Shown here piece by piece: positions 46,585 through 58,405 of a DNA stretch of 64,000 nucleotides. A program made the position numbers and the translations under genes. Within the stretch, counting starts at the first letter, position 1; every line of letters begins with the position of its first letter. A model generated the notes under the pieces. It was not told where the DNA came from. It ran no database searches and worked only from the letters and a program-made list of their open reading frames with translations. Origin of the DNA: Lysobacter arseniciresistens ZS79 (GTDB taxonomy: Bacteria; Pseudomonadota; Gammaproteobacteria; Xanthomonadales; Xanthomonadaceae); NCBI RefSeq assembly GCF_000768335.1, contig NZ_AVPT01000001.1, positions 124,001 to 188,000 on the forward strand, read 5' to 3'.

Positions 46585-47996
46585 CCCGTCGCACCACCAC
46601 CCTCGCACTGGCGACGAGCCTGTTCGTCGCCGGTTGCGCCACCCTCGTGCCACCGGTGCCCGAGGCCCGGCCATCGGTTCCGGCCGAGTGGCCACTGCCG
46701 GCGGAGACCGCCTCGGCCGCCACCGGCGATGTCGCGGCGCCGAGCCCCGTCACCGCCGACATCGGCTGGCGCGACTTCTTCGCCGACCCGCGGCTGGACG
46801 AGGTGGTCGCGCTCGCGCTGGACAACAACCGCGACCTTCGCGTCGCCATGCTCAACGTCGAGCGCGCACGGTCGATGTACCGCGTGCAGCGGGCCGACCG
46901 GCTGCCGTCGGTCGGCGGCACGGTCGAGATGGCCCGCACCGGCGGCGACGACCGCGACGTGTCCGAAAGCTACAGCGCCGAGGTCGGCATCGCCGGCTTC
47001 GAGCTGGACCTGTTCGGCCGCGTGCGCAACCTCAGCGAGGCCGCGCTCGAGCAGTTTCTGGCTACCGAGGAGGCACAGCGCAGCGCGCAACTGGCGCTGA
47101 TCGCCGAGGTCGCCAACGCCTGGCTGACGCTCGGCGCCGACCGCGAGCTGCTGGCGATCGCCAACGAAACCCTGGCCAGCCACCAGGCATCGTTCGACCT
47201 CAACACCCGGAGGCACGAGCTGGGTGCGATCTCCGGGCTCGACCTCAGCCAGCTGCGCACGCGGCTGGAGACGGCCCGTGCCGACGCCGCGCGCTACCAG
47301 GGCCGGGTCGCGCAGGACATCAACGCGCTGACCCTGCTGGCGGGTGCGCCGATCGACCCGGCGCTGCTGCCTGAGCGCTTCACCCCGCAGGTCAGCGGCC
47401 TCGCGCCGCTGCCGGCCGGCCTGCCATCGGAGGTGCTGCTGCGCCGGCCGGACGTGCTGGCCGCCGAGCACCTGCTGCTTTCGGCCAACGCCAACATCGG
47501 CGCGGCGCGCGCGGCCTTCTTCCCGTCGATCACGCTGACCGCCGGCATCGGCAGCGCCAGCAGCGAGCTGTCGGGACTGTTCGACAGCGGCACGATCGGC
47601 TGGAGCTTCATGCCGAAGCTCAACCTGCCGATCTTCCAGGGTGGCCGCCTGCGCGCCGGACTGGGCGTCGCCAGCGCCGACCGCGATATCGCGCTGGCCC
47701 GCTACGAGCAGGCCATCCAGGCCGGTTTCCGCGAGGTCGCCGACGCGCTGGCGCTGTCGCGCAGCCTCGCCGACCAGCGGACGGCGCAGGAGGCGCTGCT
47801 GGACGCCGCCACCCGTACCCACGAGCTGTCGCAGGCGCGCTACGACGCCGGCCTCGACAGCCACCTTGTGCTGCTCGACGCGCAGCGGACGCTGTACGCC
47901 GCGCAGCAGGCGGTGGTCGCCACCCGCCTCGCCGAGCAGGCCAACCGGGTCACGCTCTACAAGGCGCTGGGCGGAGGCTGGACGGAAGGACCATGA
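46581..47996 (+). CDS. RND outer-membrane channel (OprM/TolC-like lipoprotein)
   Basis: 471 residues, lipobox FVAGC with Cys19. Two OEP repeats: [20 protein letters not shown] with [14 protein letters not shown], and [20 protein letters not shown] with [37 protein letters not shown] is typical of OprM-type factors. It forms the trimeric outer-membrane exit duct. Starts in an ATGA overlap with the pump and ends in an ATGA overlap with the TetR gene, so all are translated in fixed proportion. Confidence 0.94.
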   Translation: MTRRTTTLALATSLFVAGCATLVPPVPEARPSVPAEWPLPAETASAATGDVAAPSPVTADIGWRDFFADPRLDEVVALALDNNRDLRVAMLNVERARSMYRVQRADRLPSVGGTVEMARTGGDDRDVSESYSAEVGIAGFELDLFGRVRNLSEAALEQFLATEEAQRSAQLALIAEVANAWLTLGADRELLAIANETLASHQASFDLNTRRHELGAISGLDLSQLRTRLETARADAARYQGRVAQDINALTLLAGAPIDPALLPERFTPQVSGLAPLPAGLPSEVLLRRPDVLAAEHLLLSANANIGAARAAFFPSITLTAGIGSASSELSGLFDSGTIGWSFMPKLNLPIFQGGRLRAGLGVASADRDIALARYEQAIQAGFREVADALALSRSLADQRTAQEALLDAATRTHELSQARYDAGLDSHLVLLDAQRTLYAAQQAVVATRLAEQANRVTLYKALGGGWTEGP

Positions 47997-48595
47997 GCGA
48001 GCCCACCGACAAAACGCAGGACCGCGCCGAGAAGCAGCGTGGCCGCATCCTCGACGCGGCCCAGCAGTGTTTCATCGAGCATGGATTCCACGGGGCGAGC
48101 ATCGCCAACATCGCCGAGACGGCCGGCATGAGCGCCGGCCTGATCTACCGCTATTTCGAGAACAAGAGTGCGATCATCCTCGCGATCGTCGACCGGCAGC
48201 TGCAGTTGCTGCGCGAGGACATCCGGCTCAACCGGCGGGTCGACCTGGCCGGGGAGATGGTGCAGAACTACGGTCGCTCCTGCACCGCCGACGCGCGCGG
48301 CATGAACGCCGCGCTGCTGCTGGAGATCTCCGCCGAGGCCACGCGCGACCCGCAGGTGGCCGCGGCGCTGGACCACTACGACGCCACCGTCCGCGCGGCA
48401 CTGGTCGACTGGCTGACCCGCGGCACCGCGTCCGGCGGCCACGGCCTGCCCGCCGCCGTGGCGCCCGAACGCGCGCTGCTGCTGCAGTGCCTGTTCGAGG
48501 GCCTGAAGCTGCGCGAGACCCGCGAGCCGCAGCTGGACCGGCAGATGCTCGCCAGCGCCCTGCGCTACATCGTGCCGCTGGTGATCGAACCCTGA
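47993..48595 (+). CDS. TetR-family repressor of the RND operon
   Basis: 200 residues. N-terminal TetR helix-turn-helix: GRILDAAQQCFIEHGFHGAS, then IANIAETAGMSAGLIYRYFE. The C-terminal ligand domain is divergent, as usual. It is the last gene of the efflux operon, coupled to the channel gene by ATGA, and a TetR-size palindrome covers the operon promoter at 42121. Autoregulation of pump and repressor is therefore likely. Regulators of RND operons are more often divergent at the 5' end; a 3' position means the repressor falls and rises with the pump. The inducer is unknown. Confidence 0.9.
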   Translation: MSEPTDKTQDRAEKQRGRILDAAQQCFIEHGFHGASIANIAETAGMSAGLIYRYFENKSAIILAIVDRQLQLLREDIRLNRRVDLAGEMVQNYGRSCTADARGMNAALLLEISAEATRDPQVAAALDHYDATVRAALVDWLTRGTASGGHGLPAAVAPERALLLQCLFEGLKLRETREPQLDRQMLASALRYIVPLVIEP

Positions 48596-48684
48596 GCCGA
48601 CCGCGGCGACGGGGCCGGCCGGCGCGTCCTGTTTCCCCCCGGTTTCCGCGTTAAGCCGGATATCCGGGGGAGCCGGAGACCGCC

Positions 48685-48999
48685 ATGCACCACCCGGAAC
48701 GCCGCAAGACGCCTCCCTCCAGCGCCGAGCAGATGCGCGAGCGGCTCAATCCGCCGCAGCGCTCGGTGCTTCGCCTGCTGGAATATTTCGGCTGGGAGTT
48801 GCGCTTTGTCCGCCAGCCGCCGTTGCATCCGCCGGTACCGGTGATCTTCGCCGGCGACGCGACATGGGCGGTGATCGCCCCGGACGGCAAGGTCGACGAT
48901 TCGACCCGCCTTCGCGTGCGCCACCCCGGCTTCGAGCGCCGCCAGCGGCCGCCGGCTGGTCAGGACGTGGGCAGCGACCAGCGACCCAGCTCCGTGTAG
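48685..48999 (+). CDS. Hypothetical protein
   Basis: 104 residues, not recognised. ATG follows GGAGACCGCC. The middle (about 24-82) looks folded: NPPQRSVLRLLEYFGWELRF, PPVPVIFAGDATWAVIAPDG, STRLRVRHPG. Both ends are charged and disordered. No signal peptide or membrane helix. Its last 40 bases overlap the 3' end of the convergent thpR gene. It may be a small lineage-specific protein of this bacterial family; nothing in the context suggests a role. Confidence 0.55.
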   Translation: MHHPERRKTPPSSAEQMRERLNPPQRSVLRLLEYFGWELRFVRQPPLHPPVPVIFAGDATWAVIAPDGKVDDSTRLRVRHPGFERRQRPPAGQDVGSDQRPSSV

Positions 49000-49544
49000 C
49001 GGCTACGCGCGCCACCCACCACGCTGTGGATCAGCACGAAGCTGTCGACCCGCCACGGGATCGGTGTGACCGCGATGGGCGACAGCGGCCGCGCGGCGTC
49101 GCGGACGATGGTCACGTGCGGCACCAGTCCCTTGCTCGACCGGACCCGCACGCCGCCACGCGCCAGCGCGTCGCCGAGTTGCCGCCACAACTGCTGCAGG
49201 CCCGCCGGCACGTGTTCGCAGCCGACCCACCACGGGATCGAACGGTTGCGGAAGCTGCCCGCGCGGTTCAGCACGAGGTCGAACGCGGGCGCCCGCACCG
49301 ATGCCGCGGCCGCGCACGCCTCGCCCGCCAGCGAAGGTGGCAGGGCCTCGAAGTCGCCGAGAAACTGCAGTGTCAGGTGGTAGCGGTGCGGGCCGATCCG
49401 GCGGCCGCGGGGTGTGTGTTCGTCGACGATCCGGTCGGCCGCGGCGGCGATGTCGCGGCGCAGGTCGTCACCCGGCCACAGGGCGAAGAACAGCCGTTCG
49501 ATGCCCGCGGAAGGTGTGCCGAAGCCGAGGCCGGGCTGGTGCAC
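48960..49544 (-). CDS. thpR: RNA 2',3'-cyclic phosphodiesterase (LigT/ThpR)
   Basis: 194 residues. Two HxT/S motifs that make the active site: H56-L-T58 (YHLTLQFLGDF) and H143-V-T145 (GLVPHVTIVRDA). RLFFALWPGDDLRRDIAAAA opens the fold. The enzyme opens 2',3'-cyclic phosphates on RNA ends. The start is a GTG (49544), three bases after the stop of a possible 20-codon open frame with its own ribosome site. Size is slightly above the usual 175-180 residues. Confidence 0.88.
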   Translation of the reverse strand: MHQPGLGFGTPSAGIERLFFALWPGDDLRRDIAAAADRIVDEHTPRGRRIGPHRYHLTLQFLGDFEALPPSLAGEACAAAASVRAPAFDLVLNRAGSFRNRSIPWWVGCEHVPAGLQQLWRQLGDALARGGVRVRSSKGLVPHVTIVRDAARPLSPIAVTPIPWRVDSFVLIHSVVGGARSRYTELGRWSLPTS

Positions 49545-49547
49545 GAC

Positions 49548-49610
49548 TCAGCGCGCCCGGCGCAGCGAGGCGGCGCTGGTCGCGTCATCGGGAGTGAGGT
49601 CGCAGTACAT
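49548..49610 (-). CDS. Possible 20-codon leader peptide before thpR
   Basis: ATG at 49610 with GGAGACACG directly before it reads MYCDLTPDDATSAASLRRAR and stops three bases before the thpR GTG. A good ribosome site and the tight junction suggest translational coupling for the weak GTG start. The frame is short enough to be chance. Confidence 0.25.
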   Translation of the reverse strand: MYCDLTPDDATSAASLRRAR

Positions 49611-49746
49611 CGTGTCTCCGGTCGGTTGCGGCACAACCCGTGTGCGATACGGAAGATCGCATGCTCGCCTCCGGGGAGTGCGCCGGACAATCATGATTGG
49701 TGATGGCATTCAAACGCAGCCGCCGGGTGACGCGGGTGGCTCCCGC

Positions 49747-51639
<1,893 letters not shown>

Positions 51640-51669
51640 CCGGCCATTCTACGTGGCCGGCCGGCACAC

Positions 51670-52356
51670 TCAGTAGCGCGATCGCACGTCGATCTCGACC
51701 CAGATGCGCTCGGCGATCCAGTCGTTGCCATAGGGCCGGGCCTGGATGCGGATCACGTCGCCCGGCTCCAGCGCGTCGGGGCGCAGCAGCCGGCCGCGGT
51801 GCTCCACCCGGGTGCGGCTGTCGTAGCGGACCCGTTCCTCGCGACCGCTGTAGCCGCCACGGGTAATGCCGATCACCTGGGCGCGCGGGTCGACCCAGCG
51901 CACCGAGCCGCGCAGGTCGCCGCCGTAGTAGTTGCCGCCGTAGCTGTCGCGGACGTTGTGGACGACCTCGATGTTGCGCGCCCACAGTTCGCCGCCCGAG
52001 CGCACGGCCTCGACGCTGATGCGGTCGCCTCGCTCCAGCCCCGCGGGGTCGTGCAGCTGGCCCTGGTAGACCAGCCGGGTGTTGCGGTCGTAACGGATCG
52101 CGACCTGCGAGACGCGGCCGCCGTAGCCGCTGTCGGCCGTGAGCACGATCCGGCCGTAGCGCGGGTCGACGTCCTGCACGGTGCCGAGGACGCGCTCGCT
52201 GCCGTAGCCGTAGCCTTGGCCGTAGCCACCCTGCCCGTAGCCACCGGGCGTTCCGTAGCCGGTCACGCAGCCGGCCAGCAGCAGCGCCGCCGCGGCGAGC
52301 AGCAGCCAGCGGACGGGGTTGCGCCAGCGCCGCGGGGAATCGGTCGGGATGGTCAT
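51670..52356 (-). CDS. Gly/Tyr-rich lipoprotein with repeated OB-like units
   Basis: 228 residues. Lipobox LLAGC near residue 30, then a short GYGQGGYGQGYGYG linker. The folded part holds two similar halves, each with VLGTVQDVDPRYGRI-like or VRWVDPRAQVIGITR-like entries, TRLVYQGQLHDPAGLERGD against TRVEHRGRLLRPDALEPGD, and DRISVEA against DVIRIQA. That internal duplication is visible and resembles the beta-barrel of DUF5666-type proteins. An envelope protein of unknown role. AGGAGCC precedes the start. Upstream of uup on the same strand, 30 bases apart. Confidence 0.75.
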   Translation of the reverse strand: MTIPTDSPRRWRNPVRWLLLAAAALLLAGCVTGYGTPGGYGQGGYGQGYGYGSERVLGTVQDVDPRYGRIVLTADSGYGGRVSQVAIRYDRNTRLVYQGQLHDPAGLERGDRISVEAVRSGGELWARNIEVVHNVRDSYGGNYYGGDLRGSVRWVDPRAQVIGITRGGYSGREERVRYDSRTRVEHRGRLLRPDALEPGDVIRIQARPYGNDWIAERIWVEIDVRSRY

Positions 52357-52452
52357 GGCTCGGCTCCTGATCGCAGGGCTCCGAGCATCGTTGGCGGGAG
52401 GTGAACCGGGGGTTATCGGGGCGGGAGGTCGTTCAGCGAACCGCTGGTTGCT

Positions 52453-54054
52453 TCAGGAGCTGCACGACAGCATCGAGCAGCCTGCCCGGGTCCGGGCCCA
52501 GTCGGGACGCCGGGCGGCAAACCGCTCCCGGCCCGGCTGGTCATCATACGGACGGCGCATCACGTCGAGCAGTTCCATCACCGCCTCCGGCTCGCCTGCG
52601 GTGGCGCGGTCGATCGCCTGCTGGGCGAGGTAGTTGCGCAGCACGTAGCGCGGGTTGGCCAGCCGCATGCGCTCGCGGCGCCCGGCCGGAGCCAGCGGGT
52701 TGTCGCGAAGGCGCCGGGCGTAGCGCGCCAACCATTCGTCGAACGCGGCCGCAGAGGCATCGCGCTTCCCGGCGTCGTAGAACGCCGAGTCGAAGGCGTC
52801 GGTGAACGTATTCGACTGCGGGCCCAAAGCGTCCTCGGCACCGGAAACACCACCGGGCTCGAAGGCGAGCAGTGCGCGGAACATCAATGTCATGTCGACC
52901 TCGGCCACCCGCATCAGGTCCTGCAACGCCTGCATCAGCTCGACATCGTCGTCGCGGCATTCGGCCAGGCCGAGCTTGCGGGCGGTGTTCTCGCGATCGG
53001 CGGCGGTGTACGTGTCGATGTAGCGCTGCAGCCCGTCCTGCAATCGCTCCACGCCGTCGAACAGCGGCGACAGCGCGGCGGCCAGCCGGCCGAGGTTCCA
53101 GTACGCCACCGCCGGCTGCTGGCCGAAGCGGTAACGGCGGTGCTGGCGGTCGGTGGTGTTGGGGGTCCAGTCGGGGGCGTAGTTGTCGATCCAGCCGTAC
53201 GGCCCGTAATCGATGGTCAGGCCGAGGATCGACATGTTGTCGGTGTTCATCACCCCGTGGACGAAACCGACCCGCATCCAGTGGCCGATCATCACCGCGG
53301 TGCGCTCGCAGACCTCGGCGAACCACGCCCCGTACAGCGCCTCGCCCTCGCCCTCGCCGCGAAGCTGCGGATGGTCGCGGGCGATGCAGAAGTCGGCCAG
53401 CCGCCGCAGCAACTCGAAGTCGCCGCGCGCCGCCGGCAGTTCGAAGTTGCCGAAGCGCAGGAACGACGGCGCCACGCGGCAGACGATCGCGCCGGGCTCG
53501 GGCGCCGGGCGGCCGTCGTAGAACATGTCGCGCACGACCGCCTCGCCAGTGCCGACCAGGCTGAGCGCGCGGGTGGTCGGCACGCCGAGGTGGTGCATCG
53601 CCTCGCTGCACAGGAACTCGCGCACCGACGAGCGCAGCACCGCGCGGCCGTCGGCGCTGCGCGAGTACGGCGTCGGGCCGGCGCCCTTGAGCTGCAGCTC
53701 CCAGCGTTGCCCGGCGGCGTTGACGGTCTCGCCGAGCGTGATCGCCCGGCCGTCGCCGAGCTGCCCGGCCCAGTGGCCGAACTGGTGGCCGCCGTAGTTG
53801 GCCGCGTACGGCTGCATGCCCGGCAGCAGATCGTTGCCGGCGAAGACGCGGGCGAAGCGGTCGGAGGCGACGTCCTCGGCAGTGAGGCCGAGCGCGCCAG
53901 CCATCTCCGCGGAATGGGCGAGCAGCCGCGGCGCCGCGACCGCCGTCGGCTCGACCGCGGACCACGCCTGCGCGACCTCGCGCACGCCCGGCCCGATGCG
54001 CGGATCGCCGGGGAGCTCGCGGATCAATGCGTTGTCGAAGTCGAATCGCAGCAT
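52453..54054 (-). CDS. selO: Protein adenylyltransferase SelO (YdiU)
   Basis: 533 residues. Pseudokinase that transfers AMP to protein Ser/Thr/Tyr in redox control. Seen: [20 protein letters not shown] (nucleotide loop), [20 protein letters not shown], the active-site [20 protein letters not shown] and [10 protein letters not shown]. The C-terminus ends CSMLSCSS; in eukaryotic SelO a selenocysteine stands near the last CSS, and bacterial forms use Cys as here. Cytoplasmic, length normal (about 480-530). No redox gene is adjacent. Confidence 0.95.
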   Translation of the reverse strand: MLRFDFDNALIRELPGDPRIGPGVREVAQAWSAVEPTAVAAPRLLAHSAEMAGALGLTAEDVASDRFARVFAGNDLLPGMQPYAANYGGHQFGHWAGQLGDGRAITLGETVNAAGQRWELQLKGAGPTPYSRSADGRAVLRSSVREFLCSEAMHHLGVPTTRALSLVGTGEAVVRDMFYDGRPAPEPGAIVCRVAPSFLRFGNFELPAARGDFELLRRLADFCIARDHPQLRGEGEGEALYGAWFAEVCERTAVMIGHWMRVGFVHGVMNTDNMSILGLTIDYGPYGWIDNYAPDWTPNTTDRQHRRYRFGQQPAVAYWNLGRLAAALSPLFDGVERLQDGLQRYIDTYTAADRENTARKLGLAECRDDDVELMQALQDLMRVAEVDMTLMFRALLAFEPGGVSGAEDALGPQSNTFTDAFDSAFYDAGKRDASAAAFDEWLARYARRLRDNPLAPAGRRERMRLANPRYVLRNYLAQQAIDRATAGEPEAVMELLDVMRRPYDDQPGRERFAARRPDWARTRAGCSMLSCSS

Positions 54055-54107
54055 CGTCAGATCGTAGCGCTACAGCCGTAATGGCCCCGTTCGCTGGCCG
54101 ACCCGTT

Positions 54108-54240
54108 GCAGGAGCGACGTCAGTCGCGACCGCGCAACGCGATCGGAAGGCGAACAACCCGGAGACCGGCGCTACGTCCCGAGCCTGCCTGCCGCAAATG
54201 GTCGGAACATCTCCCCGCTCGCGACTTACGTCGCTCCTAC
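54108..54240. repeat. REPIN 4
   Basis: GCAGGAGCGACGTCAGTCGC at 54108 and the inverse arm TCGCGACTTACGTCGCTCCTAC ending at 54240. The left arm has drifted at two places; the right matches the other elements. It fills most of the divergent gap between selO and the DEAD-box gene, which is otherwise empty. A lone half arm (GTCGCTCCTAC) is found at 56367-56377. Confidence 0.8.
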
Positions 54241-54363
54241 AACGGCAGGCAGCCGTGGCAGCAGCAGGTTCACGGCGGATCGAGCATTTGCGACGCCCAT
54301 GACAGGCGGACGGATACAATTGCCGCCCCCCGACCGGCCTCGCCGGCGCCAACGAGAGTAGCG

Positions 54364-56364
54364 ATGAGCGCCGAAACGCCCGCGACCCCCAACACCCCGC
54401 CCGCCGACGACCCGGCCGCCGACTCCATCAGGTTCACCGACCTCGCCCTGCCCGAGCCGCTGCTGCGCGCGCTCGCCGACGTCGGCTACGAGTCGCCCTC
54501 GCCGATCCAGGCCGCCACCATCCCGCCGCTGCTGGCCGGCCGCGACGTGCTCGGCCAGGCGCAGACCGGTACCGGCAAGACCGCCGCGTTCGCGCTGCCG
54601 GCACTCGCGAACATCGACCCCGCGCAGAAGACCCCGCAGGTGCTGGTGCTCGCGCCGACCCGCGAACTGGCGATCCAGGTCGCCGAGGCGTTCCAGAAGT
54701 ACGCCCACCACCTGCCCGGCTTCCAGGTGCTGCCGATCTACGGCGGCCAGAGCTACTACCCGCAGCTGCAGGCGCTCAAGCGCGGCGTGCAGGTCGTCGT
54801 GGGTACGCCCGGCCGCGTGATCGACCATCTGGAGCGCGGTTCGCTGGACTTGTCGCAGCTGCGCTGCCTGGTGCTCGACGAAGCCGACGAAATGCTGCGC
54901 ATGGGCTTCATCGACGATGTCGAGGCGGTGCTGAAGAAGACGCCGGAGACCCGCCAGGTCGCGCTGTTCTCGGCGACCATGCCGCACCAGATCAAACGCA
55001 TCGCCCAGACCTACCTGAAGGATCCGGTCGAGGTCTCGATCAAGGCGAAGACCAGCACCGCGGCCAACATCCGCCAGCGCTACTGGTCGGTCAGCGGGGT
55101 GCACAAGCTCGATGCGCTGACCCGCATCCTCGAGGCCGAGCCGTTCGACGCGATGATCGTGTTCGCCCGCACCAAGCTCGGCACCGAGGAGCTGGCCGAC
55201 AAACTCGCCGCGCGTGGCATCGCGGCGGCCGCGATCAACGGCGACGTGCAGCAGGCGCAGCGCGAGAAGACCATCCAGAACCTCAAGGACGGCAGGATCG
55301 ACGTGCTGGTGGCGACCGACGTCGCCGCCCGCGGCCTCGACGTCGAGCGCATCAGCCACGTCCTCAATTACGACATCCCCTACGACACCGAGAGCTACGT
55401 CCACCGCATCGGCCGCACCGGCCGCGCCGGACGCAAGGGCGAGGCGATCCTGTTCGTGACCCCGCGCGAGCGCGGCATGCTGCGCGCGATCGAGCGCGCC
55501 ACCCGCCAGCCGATCGAGCCGATGGAGCTGCCGAGCATCGAGACCGTCAACGAGCAGCGCGTCTCGAAGTTCCTCGGCCGCATCGACGAGGCGCTGGAGA
55601 GCGACGAGCTGGCGCTGTACCGCGAGCTGGTCGAACGTTACGAGCGCGAGCAGAACGTGCCGGCGGTGGAGATCGCGGCCGCGCTGGCAAAGCTGGTCCA
55701 GGGCGACAACCCGTTGCTGTTGACCGCACCGGCCCGTCCCGAGCGCAAGCCGTTCGAGCGTCCCGGGCACGGCAAGGGGTTCGAGCCGCGCGGGCGGCCG
55801 TTCGACCGCGAACCGCGCGACGACCACCGCGCCACGCGTTCCGCCGCCGCACGTCCGCCGCGCCGCGATGACCGCGGCACCGCGCCGCCAGCCGCCACCG
55901 GCAACGCAGGCGAGATGCTGTTCGACGACGCGCCCGCACCGCACCACGAGCAACGCGAGCGCCCCGCCCGCGGCCCACGCGAGGCCGATGTCGGCATGGA
56001 AACCTTCCGCATCGAGGTCGGCCACCGCCACGGCGTGCAGCCCGGCAACATCGTCGGCGCGATCGCCAACGAGGCCGACCTGGAAAGCCGCTACATCGGC
56101 CGCATCGACATCCGCGACGAATACAGCCTGGTCGACCTGCCCGAAGGCATGCCGCGCGAGCTGATGGAGCACCTCAAGCGCGTCTACGTCGCCGGCCAGC
56201 CGCTGAAGATCCAGCGCGCCGGGCCGGGCGATGCGGAGGGTGGTCGCGGACGCCCGGGCGGACGGCCCGGAGGTCACCGCGCGGGCGGTCCCGGCGGCCC
56301 GCGCCGCGGTGGTCCGCACGGCGCGGGGCCGCGCAAGCCGTTCAAGCCGCGCTCGCCGCGCTGA
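54364..56364 (+). CDS. deaD: DEAD-box RNA helicase with DbpA-like C-terminal domain (CsdA/DeaD type)
   Basis: 666 residues. Motifs in order: Q motif (PSPIQAATIPPLLAGRD), I AQTGTGKT, Ia PTRELAIQV, II D172-E-A-D, III SAT, IV IVFARTK, V VATDVAARGLDVE, VI HRIGRTGRAGR. After the helicase core come a charged Arg/Asp/Pro linker and a DbpA-type RNA-binding domain (FRIEVGHRHGVQPGNIVGAI, then YIGRIDIRDEYSLVDLPEGM). The tail is Gly/Arg-rich (RGG-like). It unwinds structured RNA in ribosome assembly and at low temperature. The start is fixed by GAGAG before ATG 54364. Confidence 0.92.
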   Translation: MSAETPATPNTPPADDPAADSIRFTDLALPEPLLRALADVGYESPSPIQAATIPPLLAGRDVLGQAQTGTGKTAAFALPALANIDPAQKTPQVLVLAPTRELAIQVAEAFQKYAHHLPGFQVLPIYGGQSYYPQLQALKRGVQVVVGTPGRVIDHLERGSLDLSQLRCLVLDEADEMLRMGFIDDVEAVLKKTPETRQVALFSATMPHQIKRIAQTYLKDPVEVSIKAKTSTAANIRQRYWSVSGVHKLDALTRILEAEPFDAMIVFARTKLGTEELADKLAARGIAAAAINGDVQQAQREKTIQNLKDGRIDVLVATDVAARGLDVERISHVLNYDIPYDTESYVHRIGRTGRAGRKGEAILFVTPRERGMLRAIERATRQPIEPMELPSIETVNEQRVSKFLGRIDEALESDELALYRELVERYEREQNVPAVEIAAALAKLVQGDNPLLLTAPARPERKPFERPGHGKGFEPRGRPFDREPRDDHRATRSAAARPPRRDDRGTAPPAATGNAGEMLFDDAPAPHHEQRERPARGPREADVGMETFRIEVGHRHGVQPGNIVGAIANEADLESRYIGRIDIRDEYSLVDLPEGMPRELMEHLKRVYVAGQPLKIQRAGPGDAEGGRGRPGGRPGGHRAGGPGGPRRGGPHGAGPRKPFKPRSPR

Positions 56365-56372
56365 GGTCGCTC

Positions 56373-57296
56373 CTACAACAGCCCGGCGTCGACGACACCG
56401 GCGTCGCCACGCCACTCCAGCGATAGCCCGCTCTTGAAGTGCCGCGCCTTCCCCGACAGGGGATCGTCGAACGACAGCGAGCGGGCGAGCAGCTGCAGTG
56501 GCCGCGCCGGGTCATCCTCGCCCTGCTCCCGCAGCCGCGGATAGAACGGGTCGCCGACGATCGCCGCGCCGAGCGCCGCCATGTGCACGCGCAACTGGTG
56601 CTTGCGCCCGCTCACCGGCTGCAGCGCGTAACGCCAGCACGCGTCGCCGCGCTCCAGCACGTCGATCCGGCTCTCGCTGTTCGGCTCTCCCGCCACCTCG
56701 CCCATCCGGAAGAACGGCTCGCCGCGCTCGAGCCGGCTGCGGCGCACTAGCGGGAATGACCGCCCCGGCAACGGCGGGGCCAGCGCCTCGTAGGCCTTGT
56801 CGATCCGCCGTTCGCGGAACAGCGCCTGGTAGGCGGCGCGCGTGCCGGGGTTGGCCGAGAACATCACCAGCCCGGCGGTGCCACGGTCGATCCGGTGCAG
56901 CGGCACCAGGTCGGGGTTCCCCAGCCGCCGCACCAGCCGCCCGAGCAGCGTTTCGGTCACGAAGGCGCCGGCCGGCATCACCGGCAGGAAGTGCGGCTTG
57001 TCGGCCACCACCAGGTCCCGGTCGACGTGCAGCACGGCCTCCTCGAACGGGATCCGCGGCTCGTGCGCCACCTCGCGGAAATAGCGCACCTCCAGCCCGG
57101 TCCGGTAGGCCGCGTCGGGCGCCAGCGCCACGCCGCGCGCGTCGGTCACCCGGGCGCGCGCGAACCGGTCCAGCCAGCGCTCCCGCGACACCCGCGGGAA
57201 CCGCGCGCACAGGCCCTCCAGCAGGGTCGTCCACGGCCCCGGCGGCAGCTGCAGGCGACTGGCGGGGACGGCGTCCGGCGGCGGGTTCGAGGTCAT
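56373..57296 (-). CDS. RluA-family pseudouridine synthase
   Basis: 307 residues. RluA-type catalytic motif PLHRIDRGTAGLVMFSANPG with the active Asp, preceded by VVADKPHFLPVMPAGAFVTE and followed by SGRKHQLRVHMAALGAAIVGDP. An S4-like N-terminal part is degenerate (WTTLLEGLCARFPRVSRERW). It modifies U in tRNA or rRNA. The set of residues fits the group that includes TruC and related unassigned enzymes; the target position cannot be told. ATG 57296 (MTSNPPPD) is preferred to GTG 57302. Its 3' end meets the helicase 3' end. Confidence 0.88.
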   Translation of the reverse strand: MTSNPPPDAVPASRLQLPPGPWTTLLEGLCARFPRVSRERWLDRFARARVTDARGVALAPDAAYRTGLEVRYFREVAHEPRIPFEEAVLHVDRDLVVADKPHFLPVMPAGAFVTETLLGRLVRRLGNPDLVPLHRIDRGTAGLVMFSANPGTRAAYQALFRERRIDKAYEALAPPLPGRSFPLVRRSRLERGEPFFRMGEVAGEPNSESRIDVLERGDACWRYALQPVSGRKHQLRVHMAALGAAIVGDPFYPRLREQGEDDPARPLQLLARSLSFDDPLSGKARHFKSGLSLEWRGDAGVVDAGLL

Positions 57297-57384
57297 CCGC
57301 ACACGCTAGCAGCCCTGATCCATGTCATGGCGGGCGCGGCGGCGCGGGCCGACAGTGGGCGTCCCACCCGCAAGGAGCCCGTCG

Positions 57385-58371
57385 ATGGCCGACGCATCCG
57401 ATCGCCCTGCCAGCGGCGGCAAGTACACCACCCCCGAGGGCATCCGCGCGGTCAAGGGCGGCATCCGCCCCAACGCCGAAAGTGGCCGCGGCGACACCGG
57501 CGCCAAGCCATCGTGGTTGCGCGTCCGGCTGCCGGCTGGCGAGCGCTACCAGCAGGTCCGGGACATCGTCTCCGAGCACAGGCTGCACACCGTCTGCGCC
57601 GAGTCGCGCTGCCCCAACATCGCCGAGTGCTGGGGCCGCGGCACCGCCACGCTGATGCTGATGGGCGAGGTCTGCACCCGCGCCTGCCGCTTCTGCTCGG
57701 TCAGCACGGGCAACCCCAACGGCTGGCTCGACCCGGCCGAGCCGCTCAACGTCGCCCGCGCGGTGGAACTGATGGGCCTGCGCTACGTGGTGCTGACCTC
57801 GGTCGACCGCGACGACCTGCCCGACGGCGGCGCCGGTCACTACGCCCAATGCATCCGCGCGATCCACCACCGCGTGCCCGAGGCCGCGGTGGAGGCGTTG
57901 ACACCGGACTTCGCCGGCGTCCACGAGCATGTCGCCACCGTGCTCGACGCCGGCCTGGTCACCTTCGCGCAGAACATCGAGACCGTCGAGCGCCTGACCC
58001 GCCGCGTGCGCGACCCGCGCGCCGGCTACCACCAGACCCTCGACGTGCTCGCCTTCGCCAAGCGCCACGCACCGCAGACCCGCACCAAGACCAGCCTGAT
58101 GCTCGGCCTGGGCGAGACCGACGACGAGATCGAGCAGGCGCTCGACGACATCCGCGCCGCCAACGTCGACATCGTCACCCTGGGCCAGTACATGCGCCCG
58201 AGCGAGCATCACCTGCCGGTGGAGCGCTGGGTCCACCCCGACGGGTTCCGCCGCTACCGCGAGCTGGCGCTGTCGAAGGGCTTCGTCGAGGTCGTGGCGG
58301 GGGCGCTGGTGCGCTCGAGCTACCGCGCCGAGCGTGTGCTGGAAGGCAACAACGCCGGCCTGCCGGGATAG
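57385..58371 (+). CDS. lipA: Lipoyl synthase
   Basis: 328 residues. Radical-SAM enzyme that inserts two sulfurs into octanoyl chains bound to carrier proteins. Auxiliary cluster C71-x4-C76-x5-C82 ([12 protein letters not shown]), radical-SAM cluster C97-x3-C101-x2-C104 (CTRACRFC) and the terminal RSSYRAE Ser that binds the auxiliary cluster are all present. AAGGAG precedes ATG 57385; the longer frame from 57322 is not needed. LipB is not adjacent in this window. Confidence 0.96.
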   Translation: MADASDRPASGGKYTTPEGIRAVKGGIRPNAESGRGDTGAKPSWLRVRLPAGERYQQVRDIVSEHRLHTVCAESRCPNIAECWGRGTATLMLMGEVCTRACRFCSVSTGNPNGWLDPAEPLNVARAVELMGLRYVVLTSVDRDDLPDGGAGHYAQCIRAIHHRVPEAAVEALTPDFAGVHEHVATVLDAGLVTFAQNIETVERLTRRVRDPRAGYHQTLDVLAFAKRHAPQTRTKTSLMLGLGETDDEIEQALDDIRAANVDIVTLGQYMRPSEHHLPVERWVHPDGFRRYRELALSKGFVEVVAGALVRSSYRAERVLEGNNAGLPG

Positions 58372-58405
58372 AACCCGCACGTGCCCCATCGCGGGCACGC
58401 CACCG

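Noticed and set aside
42133-46695. 1520-codon open frame on the minus strand across the RND genes
   Set aside because: It is the mirror of well-identified plus-strand genes; composition is His/Arg/Gln-rich nonsense, as high-GC antisense frames give. No ribosome site or family match.
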